Assembly: GCF_016863315.1 (NCBI RefSeq)
Contig: NZ_BOOQ01000026.1
Coordinates: 1 to 64,000, forward strand
DNA length: 64,000 nt
Source of the DNA: Planotetraspora silvatica
GTDB taxonomy: Bacteria; Actinomycetota; Actinomycetes; Streptosporangiales; Streptosporangiaceae
Direction of reading: 5' to 3'
Made by a program: the position numbers and the translations under genes. The notes below the pieces were generated by a model, which ran no database searches, had not been told where the DNA came from, and was given only the letters and a program-made list of their open reading frames with translations. Positions 18,382-26,962 of the stretch are shown piece by piece; within the stretch, counting starts at the first letter, position 1, and each line of letters opens with the position of its first letter.

Positions 18382-18408
18382 ACTCTTAGACATCCGATGT
18401 CTAAGAGT
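18382..18408. promoter_or_regulatory. 27-bp perfect palindromic operator of the GntR gene
   Basis: Arms ACTCTTAGACATC (18382-18394) and GATGTCTAAGAGT (18396-18408) are exact inverted repeats around a single C. It lies 52 bp before the GTG start of the regulator gene, as expected for autoregulation. The core ACATCSGATGT is shared with 10403-10413 and 10472-10482. Confidence 0.75.
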
Positions 18409-18488
18409 GTATGACGCGAAGCCCTCCCGTAGATCCCGACCGGGGCCCCGACCTCCTGTGGATTCCCGGGTTTCGCCGGAGACGACTC

Positions 18489-19664
<1,176 letters not shown>

Positions 19665-19686
19665 TCAGAACAATGTTCCAGCAAAA

Positions 19687-19700
19687 TGTAACGCGTTCTA
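19687..19700. promoter_or_regulatory. KstR-like operator upstream of the thiolase gene
   Basis: TGTAACGCGTTCTA fits TNNAACNNGTTNNA. Nine bases toward the gene is a second, odd-centred palindrome GAACAATGTTC (19668-19678). The site lies between divergent thiolase and ureohydrolase genes and could act on either. Confidence 0.7.
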
Positions 19701-19784
19701 CTCTCGTGGGGAAGATGAGGACGGGGACCCTCCCGGCGGCCGGCCCGGATGTACGGATCCGGGATGATGGCGACATCCACCCCA

Positions 19785-19824
19785 GTCTTCGCACCGGCCG
19801 ACCGGTCTTCGCACCGCCTGACCG
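19785..19824. repeat. 20-bp tandem duplication before the ureohydrolase gene
   Basis: GTCTTCGCACCGGCCGACCG (19785-19804) is followed directly by a copy with two changes (19805-19824). It ends eight bases before the ATG at 19833, so it forms the 5' leader. Confidence 0.85.
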
Positions 19825-19832
19825 AAGGACGT

Positions 19833-20813
19833 ATGACGATGCCCGAGCAAACCGACGGTGGCCCGATCGGCCCGGTCGACGCCTCTCTCGTGCCGCGATA
19901 CGGCGGGGAGGCGACGTTCGCGCGGCTGCCGCGCCTCGACCAGGTCGCGCACGCCGACGTCGCCCTGCTGGGCGTGCCGTTCGACAGCGGGGTCAGCTAC
20001 CGCCCGGGTGCGCGGTTCGGGCCGGGGCACATCCGTCAGTCGTCGCGGCTGCTCCGTCCGTTCGACCCCGCGTTGCGGGCGGAGCCGTTCGCCGAGCAGC
20101 AGGTCGTGGACGCGGGCGACGTGGTCTGCAACCCCTTCGACATCAAGGCCGCGATCGAGGCGATCGACCTGGCGGCGAGCGAACTGCTGGGCCGGGGCAC
20201 GAAGGTGGTGGCCCTCGGCGGCGACCACACGATCGCGCTGGCGATGTTGCGCGCCCTGGCCCGGCGGCACGGGCCTGTGGCGGTCCTGCACTTCGACGCG
20301 CATCTGGACACGTGGGAGACCTACTTCGGCGAGCCGTACACCCATGGCACCCCGTTCCGCCGCGCGGCGGAGGAGGGCCTGCTCGACGAGCGGCGCTGCG
20401 CGCACGTGGGGATCCGCGGTCCCCTGTACAGCTCCCTCGATCTCGACCAGGACGAGCGGCTCGGCTTCCAGGTCTTCACGGCCGACGACGTCGAGGACCG
20501 GGGCGCCGCGGATGTGGCCCGCGGCGTCCGCGCGCGGCTCGAGGGCGGTCCGGTCTACGTCTCGATCGACATCGACGTGCTGGACCCCGCGCACGCGCCG
20601 GGAACGGGCACGCCCGAGGTCGGCGGCCTCAGCTCGCGTGAACTGCTGGTCATCCTGAGGAGGCTGGCCGGGCTGGAGATCGTCGGCGCCGACGTGGTCG
20701 AGGTCTCGCCGTCGTACGACCATGCCGAGATCACCGGCATCGCCGCGGCGAACGTCGCGTACACGTTGTTGTCCCTGCTGGCGCTGAACTCGCGGCAGGA
20801 CTCCGGCGGCTGA
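19833..20813 (+). CDS. Ureohydrolase (agmatinase/guanidinobutyrase type)
   Basis: 326 aa. The binuclear manganese site is complete: [24 protein letters not shown] and [19 protein letters not shown]. The family hydrolyses agmatine, guanidinobutyrate or guanidinopropionate to urea and an amine; the fine specificity cannot be read here. The ATG at 19833 follows GAAGGAC. It is divergent from the thiolase gene and convergent with the KstR-like regulator. Its role in the steroid neighbourhood is unclear. Confidence 0.85.
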   Translation: MTMPEQTDGGPIGPVDASLVPRYGGEATFARLPRLDQVAHADVALLGVPFDSGVSYRPGARFGPGHIRQSSRLLRPFDPALRAEPFAEQQVVDAGDVVCNPFDIKAAIEAIDLAASELLGRGTKVVALGGDHTIALAMLRALARRHGPVAVLHFDAHLDTWETYFGEPYTHGTPFRRAAEEGLLDERRCAHVGIRGPLYSSLDLDQDERLGFQVFTADDVEDRGAADVARGVRARLEGGPVYVSIDIDVLDPAHAPGTGTPEVGGLSSRELLVILRRLAGLEIVGADVVEVSPSYDHAEITGIAAANVAYTLLSLLALNSRQDSGG

Positions 20814-20831
20814 ACGCCTCCCGGGAGCGGG

Positions 20832-21437
20832 TCAGAAGTCGGAGAAGAGCCGGCCTGCGGCGATCTCGATCCTGCGCTGGACCTGCTCGTAGGTGCGGCG
20901 GCCGCGGAGCATCTCGAGCAACTCCTGCACCCAGACGCCGGACAACGACCCGGCCAGCGCGAACTGCTCCTCGGTCGCGCCCTCCATCGTCAGCCCGTCT
21001 CCCGCGACCCGCAGCAACAGCCCGGCCATCCGGTCGCCGAACGGTATGTCCACCTCGGCCATGATCAGCGAGCGGATCAGGGCGTCGGCGAGCTCCGGCT
21101 CACGCATCAGGCCCCGGGTGGCCCGCATCAGGATGTCGACGGCCCGGCCCGCGGGTGTGGCGGCGCTGGGCGGGCGGCGCTCGATGCTCGACTCCAGCGT
21201 GTCGATCTCCTCGCCGACCACGGCGACGACGAGATCCATCTTGGAGGGGAAGTAGCGGTAGAGGGTCCCGAGGGCGACGCCCGCACGCTCGGCGACGGTG
21301 CGCATCTGCATGGCCTCGACGCCGCCCCGTGAGGCGAGCGCGGCCGCCGCCTGGACGATGCGCTTGCGCCTTTGGTGCTGGCTCCGCGTCCGCACTCCCG
21401 GTGTGGGAGTGGGAGAGATCGGATGGCTGTCCACCAC
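20832..21437 (-). CDS. kstR: TetR-family regulator, KstR-like
   Basis: 201 aa from the GTG at 21437, which has GAGGGGG five bases upstream; an ATG at 21494 without a clear ribosome binding site would add 19 residues. The DNA-binding domain reads QRRKRIVQAAAALASRGGVE, then MQMRTVAERAGVALGTLYRYFPSKMDL, which closely follows mycobacterial KstR as I remember it (RRKRI, QMR, VA, GTLYRYFPSK). KstR represses cholesterol catabolism and is released by a steroid acyl-CoA. Sites with its TNNAACNNGTTNNA motif occur at 2112, 6420, 10315, 19687 and 21628 and a degraded one at its own gene (21495). The gene is divergent from the FadE28-like gene, its probable main target. Confidence 0.75.
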   Translation of the reverse strand: MVDSHPISPTPTPGVRTRSQHQRRKRIVQAAAALASRGGVEAMQMRTVAERAGVALGTLYRYFPSKMDLVVAVVGEEIDTLESSIERRPPSAATPAGRAVDILMRATRGLMREPELADALIRSLIMAEVDIPFGDRMAGLLLRVAGDGLTMEGATEEQFALAGSLSGVWVQELLEMLRGRRTYEQVQRRIEIAAGRLFSDF

Positions 21438-21494
21438 GGATGCCCCCTCGGAATGTGGCCCCGGGGCGTCCGCGCCGACAGGCGAGATACGCAT

Positions 21495-21508
21495 AGGAAC
21501 ACGTTATC
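21495..21508. promoter_or_regulatory. Degenerate KstR-like site at the regulator's own promoter
   Basis: AGGAACACGTTATC keeps the AACACGTT core but not the outer T and A. It lies 58 bp before the GTG start and would give weaker autoregulation if used. Confidence 0.45.
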
Positions 21509-21627
21509 TGATTCCCGGTCTGACCCGGTGGTTACTCGCCAGTCACAAATACCGGGCCCCTTGCATGTCTTTTCATGTTTTATGGGGATGTGGGAGCCGG
21601 TCTGGGGGCTGCCCTATGGACACAGAT

Positions 21628-21641
21628 TAGAATGTGTTCTA
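21628..21641. promoter_or_regulatory. KstR-like operator of the igr-type operon
   Basis: TAGAATGTGTTCTA is a near-perfect palindrome, one base off TNNAACNNGTTNNA (T for C at 21633) but with both outer TAGAA/TTCTA arms complete. It lies about 105 bp before the FadE28-like start. Confidence 0.65.
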
Positions 21642-21746
21642 GTTTGCGGTTCTGCCAGGTGTGCGAGGAGGCGGGTCCGGGGCGTACGGCGACGCCCCGG
21701 GGGACAGCGCGGAAATCGGGACCGAGTTCGCCCTTCTGGAGGGCCA

Positions 21747-22817
21747 GTGGACTTCAATGTGGACGAGACCCAGGCAGAGCTGCGCACGCTTGCGTCGGAC
21801 GTGCTCGACCGGGAGGCCGCGCAGGCGCGGATCGAGGCCCACGAAAAGGGCGGCCTGCCGTACGACGCGAAGACCTGGAAGGCGATGGCGCAGGCAGGCC
21901 TGCTGGGTGCGTGTCTTCCCGAGGAGGCCGGAGGGGCGGGCCTCGGAGCGGTCGAGATGGCGGTGATCCTCAGGGAGACCGGCGCCCGGGTGGCGCCCGT
22001 CCCCGTCCTGCCCAGCCTCGTCGCCGCCCTGACCGTCTCGCGGTACGGCACGGCCGCGCAGAAGGAGGCCCTCGCGCCGCTGGCCGAGGGGGAGGCGGTG
22101 CTCACGTTCGCCTTCAGGGAGCCGGGCGCGGATCCGGGCGAGCCGCCCACGGCCACGGCCGCCGGCGGAAGGATCACCGGGCGCACGGCCGTCGTCTCCC
22201 ATGCCGCGGCGGCGTCGGGGATCCTCGTCCCGGCCCGGGTCGAAGGGGCGGGGGTCGGCCTCTTCCTCGTCGAACCGAGGGCCGTGGCCGTACAGGAGGT
22301 GACGCTGTCGACGGGCGAGCCGGGCGCGGTGATCACCATGGACGGCGCTCCCGGAGAGGCGGTCGGCGAGGCCGACGGTGCGGCGTGGGAGTCGCTCCGG
22401 TTGCACGCGCTCGCCGGCATCACCGCGACCGCGTCCGGCGTGCTGGCGGGGGCGCTCAAGCTGACGACCGAATACATCAGGACGCGCCGCCAGTTCGACC
22501 GGGTGCTGGCCGAGTTCCAGGCCGTGACCATGCAGATCGCCGACGTCTACATCGCGGGCAGGGCGCTCGACGTGGCCGTGTGGTCGGGCGCCTGGCGACT
22601 GGCCCAGGGGCTGCCCGCGGAGGAGGACCTGGCGATCGCCGCCTTCCACACCACCGATTCCGCCCTCAAGGCCCTCTACACCTGCCAGCACCTGCACGGA
22701 GGCATCGGCCTCGACGTGACCTATCCGCTGCACCGCTACTTCGCCTGGGGCAAGAACGCCGCCCACCTCCTCGGCGGCACGGAGGCCCAGCTCGACCTGA
22801 TCGGAGCGCTGGTCTGA
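21747..22817 (+). CDS. Acyl-CoA dehydrogenase, FadE28-like subunit
   Basis: 356 aa, short acyl-CoA dehydrogenase. FNVDETQAELRTLASDVL opens the helical domain; GLLGACLPEEAGGAGLGAVE and TEYIRTRRQFDRVLAEFQAV are family blocks; the end has HLHGGIGLDVTYPLHRYFAW. FAD- and substrate-binding loops are shortened relative to FadE29, as expected of one half of the alpha2beta2 steroid dehydrogenases in which FadE28 and FadE29 share the FAD sites. The GTG at 21747 follows GGAGGG. It is the first gene of a five-gene operon in igr order, overlapping the next gene by one base (TGATG). Confidence 0.85.
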   Translation: MDFNVDETQAELRTLASDVLDREAAQARIEAHEKGGLPYDAKTWKAMAQAGLLGACLPEEAGGAGLGAVEMAVILRETGARVAPVPVLPSLVAALTVSRYGTAAQKEALAPLAEGEAVLTFAFREPGADPGEPPTATAAGGRITGRTAVVSHAAAASGILVPARVEGAGVGLFLVEPRAVAVQEVTLSTGEPGAVITMDGAPGEAVGEADGAAWESLRLHALAGITATASGVLAGALKLTTEYIRTRRQFDRVLAEFQAVTMQIADVYIAGRALDVAVWSGAWRLAQGLPAEEDLAIAAFHTTDSALKALYTCQHLHGGIGLDVTYPLHRYFAWGKNAAHLLGGTEAQLDLIGALV

Positions 22818-23989
22818 TGTACATCGAACTGACCCCGGAGCAGCGGCGGCTCAGAGACGAGCTCAGGGAGTACTTCACGGCCTGCCTCACGGCCGAGGAC
22901 CGGGCGAAGCTGGCCCAGGATCCGTTCGGCCAGGCGTACATGGAGCACTGCCGCAAACTGGGGCGGGACGGCAAGCTCGGGCTCGGCTGGCCGAAGGAGT
23001 ACGGCGGCGGCGGGTTCGGGCCGCTGGAGCAGCAGATCTTCGCCAACGAGATCGCCAGGGCCGAGGTGCCCTACCCGATCATCACGCTGCAGACCGTGGG
23101 GCCGACGCTGATGCAGTACGGCACCCCCGAGCAGAAGGACTTCTTCCTGCCGCGCATCCTCGCGGGCGACTGCCACTTCGCGATCGGCTACAGCGAGCCG
23201 GGCGCGGGCACGGACCTCGCGTCGTTGCGGACGACGGCTGTGCGGGACGGCGACGACTACGTCGTGAACGGGCAGAAGATCTTCACGTCGGGGGCGCACC
23301 ACGCCCAGTACATCTGGCTGGCCGCCCGGACCGACCCGAAGGCGAGCAAGCACCGCGGGATCACCATGATGATCGTGGACTGCGCGGACTCCGGCTTCTC
23401 CTGGACGCCGATCGTCACGATGGACGGGCGCCACCACACGAACTCGACGTACTACTCCGACGTCCGCGTCCCGGCGACCATGGTCGTCGGCACGGAGAAC
23501 AAGGGCTGGGACCTCATCGTCAACCAGCTCAACCACGAACGGGTGACCCTCGGGCCCGCCGGCAACATCGCGCACACCCACGTCAGATTCGTGGCGTGGG
23601 CGAAGGGCAAGCCGGGCCGGGACGGCAGGCCGCTGTACGACAACCCGGCGGTCCGGCGGGCGATCGCCCAGGTCTACGCGTACTTCCGGACGAACGAGCT
23701 GCTGAACTGGCAGGTCGCCGCGAACATGGACCTCGGCTGGCTGGGTGCGCCCGACGCCTCCGCCACCAAGATCTACGGCTCTGAGCGCATGCAGGACGTG
23801 GGCCGGATCGTGGGCGACACCCTGGCCCGCTTCGGCGACCCCGGAGACGAGGAGACGCAGGACCTGATCGAGCGGGTCGACCGCGGCGTCAAGGGGGCGA
23901 TCGTGCTCACGTTCGGGGGCGGCGTCAACGAGGTGCAGCGCGAGCTCATCGCCATGCTGGGTCTCCAGCTTCCGAAGCCGCCGCGATGA
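22817..23989 (+). CDS. Acyl-CoA dehydrogenase, FadE29-like subunit
   Basis: 390 aa. LGLGWPKEYGGGGFGPLEQQ, HFAIGYSEPGAGTDLASLRT (FAD/substrate loop), DYVVNGQKIFTSGAHHAQYI and FGGGVNEVQRELIAMLGLQL are typical of the large partner of the steroid dehydrogenase. Together with the preceding subunit it would dehydrogenate the 3-carbon steroid side chain CoA ester. Translation is coupled to fadE28 by TGATG. A 24-bp tandem repeat separates it from the chsH2-like gene. Confidence 0.87.
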   Translation: MYIELTPEQRRLRDELREYFTACLTAEDRAKLAQDPFGQAYMEHCRKLGRDGKLGLGWPKEYGGGGFGPLEQQIFANEIARAEVPYPIITLQTVGPTLMQYGTPEQKDFFLPRILAGDCHFAIGYSEPGAGTDLASLRTTAVRDGDDYVVNGQKIFTSGAHHAQYIWLAARTDPKASKHRGITMMIVDCADSGFSWTPIVTMDGRHHTNSTYYSDVRVPATMVVGTENKGWDLIVNQLNHERVTLGPAGNIAHTHVRFVAWAKGKPGRDGRPLYDNPAVRRAIAQVYAYFRTNELLNWQVAANMDLGWLGAPDASATKIYGSERMQDVGRIVGDTLARFGDPGDEETQDLIERVDRGVKGAIVLTFGGGVNEVQRELIAMLGLQLPKPPR

Positions 23990-24010
23990 ACCGACCGTCA
24001 CGGGTCGGTT

Positions 24011-24070
24011 TCCGAAGGCCGGGACGAATCTGTTTTCGAAGGCCGGGACGGGTCTGTTTTCGAAGGGACG
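24011..24070. repeat. 24-bp tandem repeat inside the igr-type operon
   Basis: CGAAGGCCGGGACG recurs at 24-bp spacing (24014 region, 24037-24050, partial at 24061) with TCTGTTTT linkers. It fills the 91-bp gap between the FadE29-like and ChsH2-like genes, the only real spacer in the first four genes. Confidence 0.8.
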
Positions 24071-24080
24071 AGGAGGCGCG

Positions 24081-25004
24081 ATGACCGAACTGCGGGACCA
24101 TCTCATGGCGCTCGCGGACAAGGCGGTCGCGGCGGGGGACGGCCCCCGCCACCCGGCCCCCCACCCCGTGAACGCCATCATGACCAGCCACTGGACCGAG
24201 GCGATGGGGGACCGCAACCCCGCCTATACGGGCCAGGACGCGGTGGCCCCTCCGGCGATGATCCAGGTGTGGTCGATGGAGGGACTGAGCCGGGACCCGG
24301 CCAAGGAGTTCCGCAGGGCCATGGACGACGTCTTCGACGCGCTCGACCAGTCCGGATACACGGGCGTCGTGGCCACCAACTGCGAGCACACCTACCACCG
24401 CTATCTCTCGATGGGGGAGGAGCTGACCTCCAGCACCCGCATGCTGGACATGGTGGGGCCCAAGCGGACCGCGCTCGGAGAGGGCTACTTCGTCACCTGG
24501 AACGTCACATGGTTCTCGGGGGACGAACCGGTGGCCGAGATGATGTTCCGGCTGCTGAAGTTCCAGCCGCTTCGCCCGGTGGAGAAGGTGAAGCGGGAGC
24601 CGTACCCGCTGACGCCGGCCGTGAACGGCGACACCCGATTCTTCTGGGACGGCGTGCGGCAGGGTGAGCTGCGGATTCAGAAATGCGGCGCGTGCGGAGA
24701 GCTGAGGCACCCGCCGGGACCGGTCTGCCCGTCGTGCCGGTCGGCTGAGCGGACGCACATCGTGGCGGGCGGCACGGGGACGGTCTACAGCTACGTGGTG
24801 CACCACCATCCGGCCGTGCCCGGGCGGGAGACGCCGTTCGTGGTGGCCGTGGTGGAGCTTCCCGAAGGGGTACGGATGGTCGGAAATATCGTGCAATACC
24901 CCATCGAGGACGTGTATGTCGGCATGCCTGTGCGGGTGACCTATCAGGAGATGGACGACGAACTGACCCTGCCGATGTGGGTCCCGATCCAGGAGGCGGT
25001 GTGA
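24081..25004 (+). CDS. chsH2: ChsH2-like steroid enoyl-CoA hydratase subunit (MaoC-like + DUF35)
   Basis: 307 aa in two domains. Residues 1-165 are a MaoC-like hot-dog domain (HWTEAMGDRNPAYTG, CEHTYHRYLSMGEEL). Residues about 190-307 are DUF35: a rubredoxin-like zinc ribbon CGACGELRHPPGPVCPSC followed by an OB fold (GTVYSYVVHHHPA). In mycobacteria ChsH2 pairs with ChsH1 for hydration of the steroid side chain, and its DUF35 domain docks the aldolase Ltp2. The gene order here is the same. AGGAGG precedes the ATG. The stop overlaps the next start by one base. Confidence 0.88.
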   Translation: MTELRDHLMALADKAVAAGDGPRHPAPHPVNAIMTSHWTEAMGDRNPAYTGQDAVAPPAMIQVWSMEGLSRDPAKEFRRAMDDVFDALDQSGYTGVVATNCEHTYHRYLSMGEELTSSTRMLDMVGPKRTALGEGYFVTWNVTWFSGDEPVAEMMFRLLKFQPLRPVEKVKREPYPLTPAVNGDTRFFWDGVRQGELRIQKCGACGELRHPPGPVCPSCRSAERTHIVAGGTGTVYSYVVHHHPAVPGRETPFVVAVVELPEGVRMVGNIVQYPIEDVYVGMPVRVTYQEMDDELTLPMWVPIQEAV

Positions 25005-25429
25005 TGCAGGTCGTCGCCGGAAGCGCGCTGCCGCCCCTCACGATCGAGCTGACACCCACAGTCGTGATCTCGACCGCGATCGCGACCAGGGACTTCACGC
25101 CCGTCCACCACGACCCCGACCTCGCCAAGGCGCAGGGGTCGAAGGACATCTTCCTGAACATCCTCACGACGATCGGCCTGGTCGAGAGATATGTCAGCGA
25201 CTGGGCCGGCCCCGAGGCCCTGTTCCGGGGCATCAAGGTGAAGCTCGGCGTACCCGCCTATGCGGGCGACACCCTGACCTTCTCCGGCACGGTGGCGACC
25301 GTCGAGGAGAACGAGGCCGTCATCGAGGTGACGGGCGCGGTGAGCCTCGGCCCCCACGTCACCGCCTCCGCCGTGATCATGCACAGGTTCGGAGAGTTGC
25401 CCGCCGACCTGGCCAACCCCCGCGCGTGA
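25004..25429 (+). CDS. chsH1: ChsH1-like MaoC-family steroid enoyl-CoA hydratase subunit
   Basis: 141 aa hot-dog protein. Catalytic Asp and His are in RDFTPVHHDPDLAKAQGSKD, followed by IFLNILTTIGLVERYV, both strongly like ChsH1. It forms the active half of the ChsH1-ChsH2 hydratase. The last 18 residues (VIMHRFGELPADLANPRA) are not family sequence: they are the translation of the first 53-bp repeat unit (25373-25425), and the stop TGA belongs to the second unit. The core family sequence ends near GPHVTASA. A recent replacement or extension of the tail by repeat DNA is the simplest reading. Confidence 0.88.
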   Translation: MQVVAGSALPPLTIELTPTVVISTAIATRDFTPVHHDPDLAKAQGSKDIFLNILTTIGLVERYVSDWAGPEALFRGIKVKLGVPAYAGDTLTFSGTVATVEENEAVIEVTGAVSLGPHVTASAVIMHRFGELPADLANPRA

Positions 25430-25552
25430 TCATGCACAAGTTCGTGATCATGTCGCATGACCTGCGGCAACCCTCGCCGTGATCATGCACACTTTCGCGA
25501 TCAACGTCATTGACCTGCACCGACCGTTTTCGTGATCATGCAGAAGGGGTGA
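25373..25552 (+). repeat. 53-bp phased repeat array D, rightward, four units
   Basis: Units begin at 25373, 25426, 25479 and 25532, exactly 53 bp apart. The first is translated in frame as the C-terminus of the ChsH1-like protein. The second supplies its stop codon. The last ends just before the ribosome binding site of the ltp2-like gene. It interrupts the operon. Confidence 0.92.
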
Positions 25553-25556
25553 GTCC

Positions 25557-26729
25557 ATGAGCTCCCTGTCCGGCCGTACGGCTGTCGCGGGCATCGGCGC
25601 GACGGAGTTCTCCAAGGAGTCCGGGCGCTCGGAGTTGCAACTCGCCGCCGAAGCGGTGTTCGCCGCGCTCGACGACGCGGGGCTCTCGCCGTCCGATGTG
25701 GACGGCATGGTCACCTACACGCAGGACTCCAACGATGAGATCGCCGTCGCCCGCGAGGTGGGCATCGGCGATCTGTCCTTCTTCTCCCGAGTGCATTACG
25801 GCGGTGGCGCCGCCTGCGGCACGGTTCTGCATGCCGCAATGGCGGTCGCGACGGGGGCCGCCGAGGTCGTGGTCTGTTATCGCGCGTTCAACGAACGGTC
25901 GGGCCGGCGTTTCGGCCAGCCCAATGCGAGGCTCAGTGGCGAGCCGTCCTCTCAGGGGCTCGAAATGAGCTGGCACGTGCCGTACGGGCTGATAACGCCT
26001 GCGGCCTGGGTCGCCATGTTCGCGCGCCGGTATATGCACCAATATGGCGTTACGTCCGAAGATTTCGGCCGAGTGGCGGTGGCCATGCGGCGGCATGCTT
26101 CGACGAACCCGGCCGCCTGGTTCTATGGGCGTCCGATCACTTTGGCCGAGCATCAGGCATCGAAGTGGATCGTCGATCCGCTGCATCTGCTGGACTGCTG
26201 CCAGGAGAGCGACGGCGCCGTGGCCTTGGTGGTGACCGCCGCCGAGCGTGCCAGGGATCTTCGTCGCTCGCCCGCGGTGATCGCGGCGGCCGCCCAGGGG
26301 TCGGGTTCGGGGCAGATGATGATGACGAGCTATTACCGAGATGACATGAGCGGTCTTCCGGAAATGGGAGTAGTCGGCCGTAAATTATGGGAGAAATCCG
26401 GGCTTTCTCCATCAGAAATTCAGACGGCCATCATTTATGATCATTTCACGCCATTTGTTCTTAATCAGCTCGAGGAACTCGGATTCTGCGGCCACGGTGA
26501 GGCGAAGGATTTCATCCAGAACGGGGGCATCGAGATCGACGGCCATCTGCCCGTCAATCCGCATGGGGGCCAGCTCGGCGAGGCCTACATTCACGGCATG
26601 AACGGCATAGCGGAAGCTGTACGGCAAATCCGGGGGACCGCCGTAAATCAGGTCGCAGGCGTGCAGAACGTCCTCGTCACGGCCGGTACGGGGGTCCCCA
26701 CGAGTGGCCTCATCCTGTCGCAGGGGTGA
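25557..26729 (+). CDS. ltp2: Ltp2-like steroid aldolase (thiolase/lipid-transfer family)
   Basis: 390 aa, non-condensing thiolase superfamily (SCP-x type). TAVAGIGATEFSKESG at the N-terminus, HYGGGAACGTVLHAAMAV near residue 85, and VNPHGGQLGEAYIHGMNGI with the conserved His near 345. Ltp2 cleaves the hydroxylated steroid 3-carbon side chain retro-aldol fashion, releasing propionyl-CoA and the 17-keto steroid, in complex with the ChsH2 DUF35 domain. It is the last gene of the igr-type set. It stands between array D (rightward) and array E (leftward). The middle of the gene (about 26330-26470) is visibly lower in GC than its neighbours. Confidence 0.87.
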   Translation: MSSLSGRTAVAGIGATEFSKESGRSELQLAAEAVFAALDDAGLSPSDVDGMVTYTQDSNDEIAVAREVGIGDLSFFSRVHYGGGAACGTVLHAAMAVATGAAEVVVCYRAFNERSGRRFGQPNARLSGEPSSQGLEMSWHVPYGLITPAAWVAMFARRYMHQYGVTSEDFGRVAVAMRRHASTNPAAWFYGRPITLAEHQASKWIVDPLHLLDCCQESDGAVALVVTAAERARDLRRSPAVIAAAAQGSGSGQMMMTSYYRDDMSGLPEMGVVGRKLWEKSGLSPSEIQTAIIYDHFTPFVLNQLEELGFCGHGEAKDFIQNGGIEIDGHLPVNPHGGQLGEAYIHGMNGIAEAVRQIRGTAVNQVAGVQNVLVTAGTGVPTSGLILSQG

Positions 26730-26752
26730 GGCGGCGGCGCGAAAGCCTTTCC

Positions 26753-26923
26753 GTGCATGATCACGAACATCATTGCCGCAGGTGCGGGGCCTTGATCGCG
26801 AACTTGTGCATGATCACGGCGGGTGTTAGCGCAGGTCATGTGACATGATCACGAAGCTGTGCATGATCACGCGTGGGGTTTGCGCAGGTCGGCGGGCAAC
26901 TCTCCGAACCTGTGCATGATCAC
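26753..26923 (-). repeat. 53-bp phased repeat array E, leftward, four units
   Basis: Minus-strand unit starts lie at 26923, 26870, 26817 and 26764, exactly 53 bp apart. Reading leftward it follows the 3' end of the sigma-like gene (26963) and faces array D across the ltp2-like gene. Confidence 0.9.
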
Positions 26924-26962
26924 GCCGAGCTTGGATCGCGCTGGGCTTGGATCGCGCCGGGC

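Noticed and set aside
19668-19678. GAACAATGTTC as a LexA box
   Set aside because: The actinobacterial LexA site has an even 12-bp core (GAACATATGTTC); this one has an 11-bp odd centre and lies by a thiolase gene.
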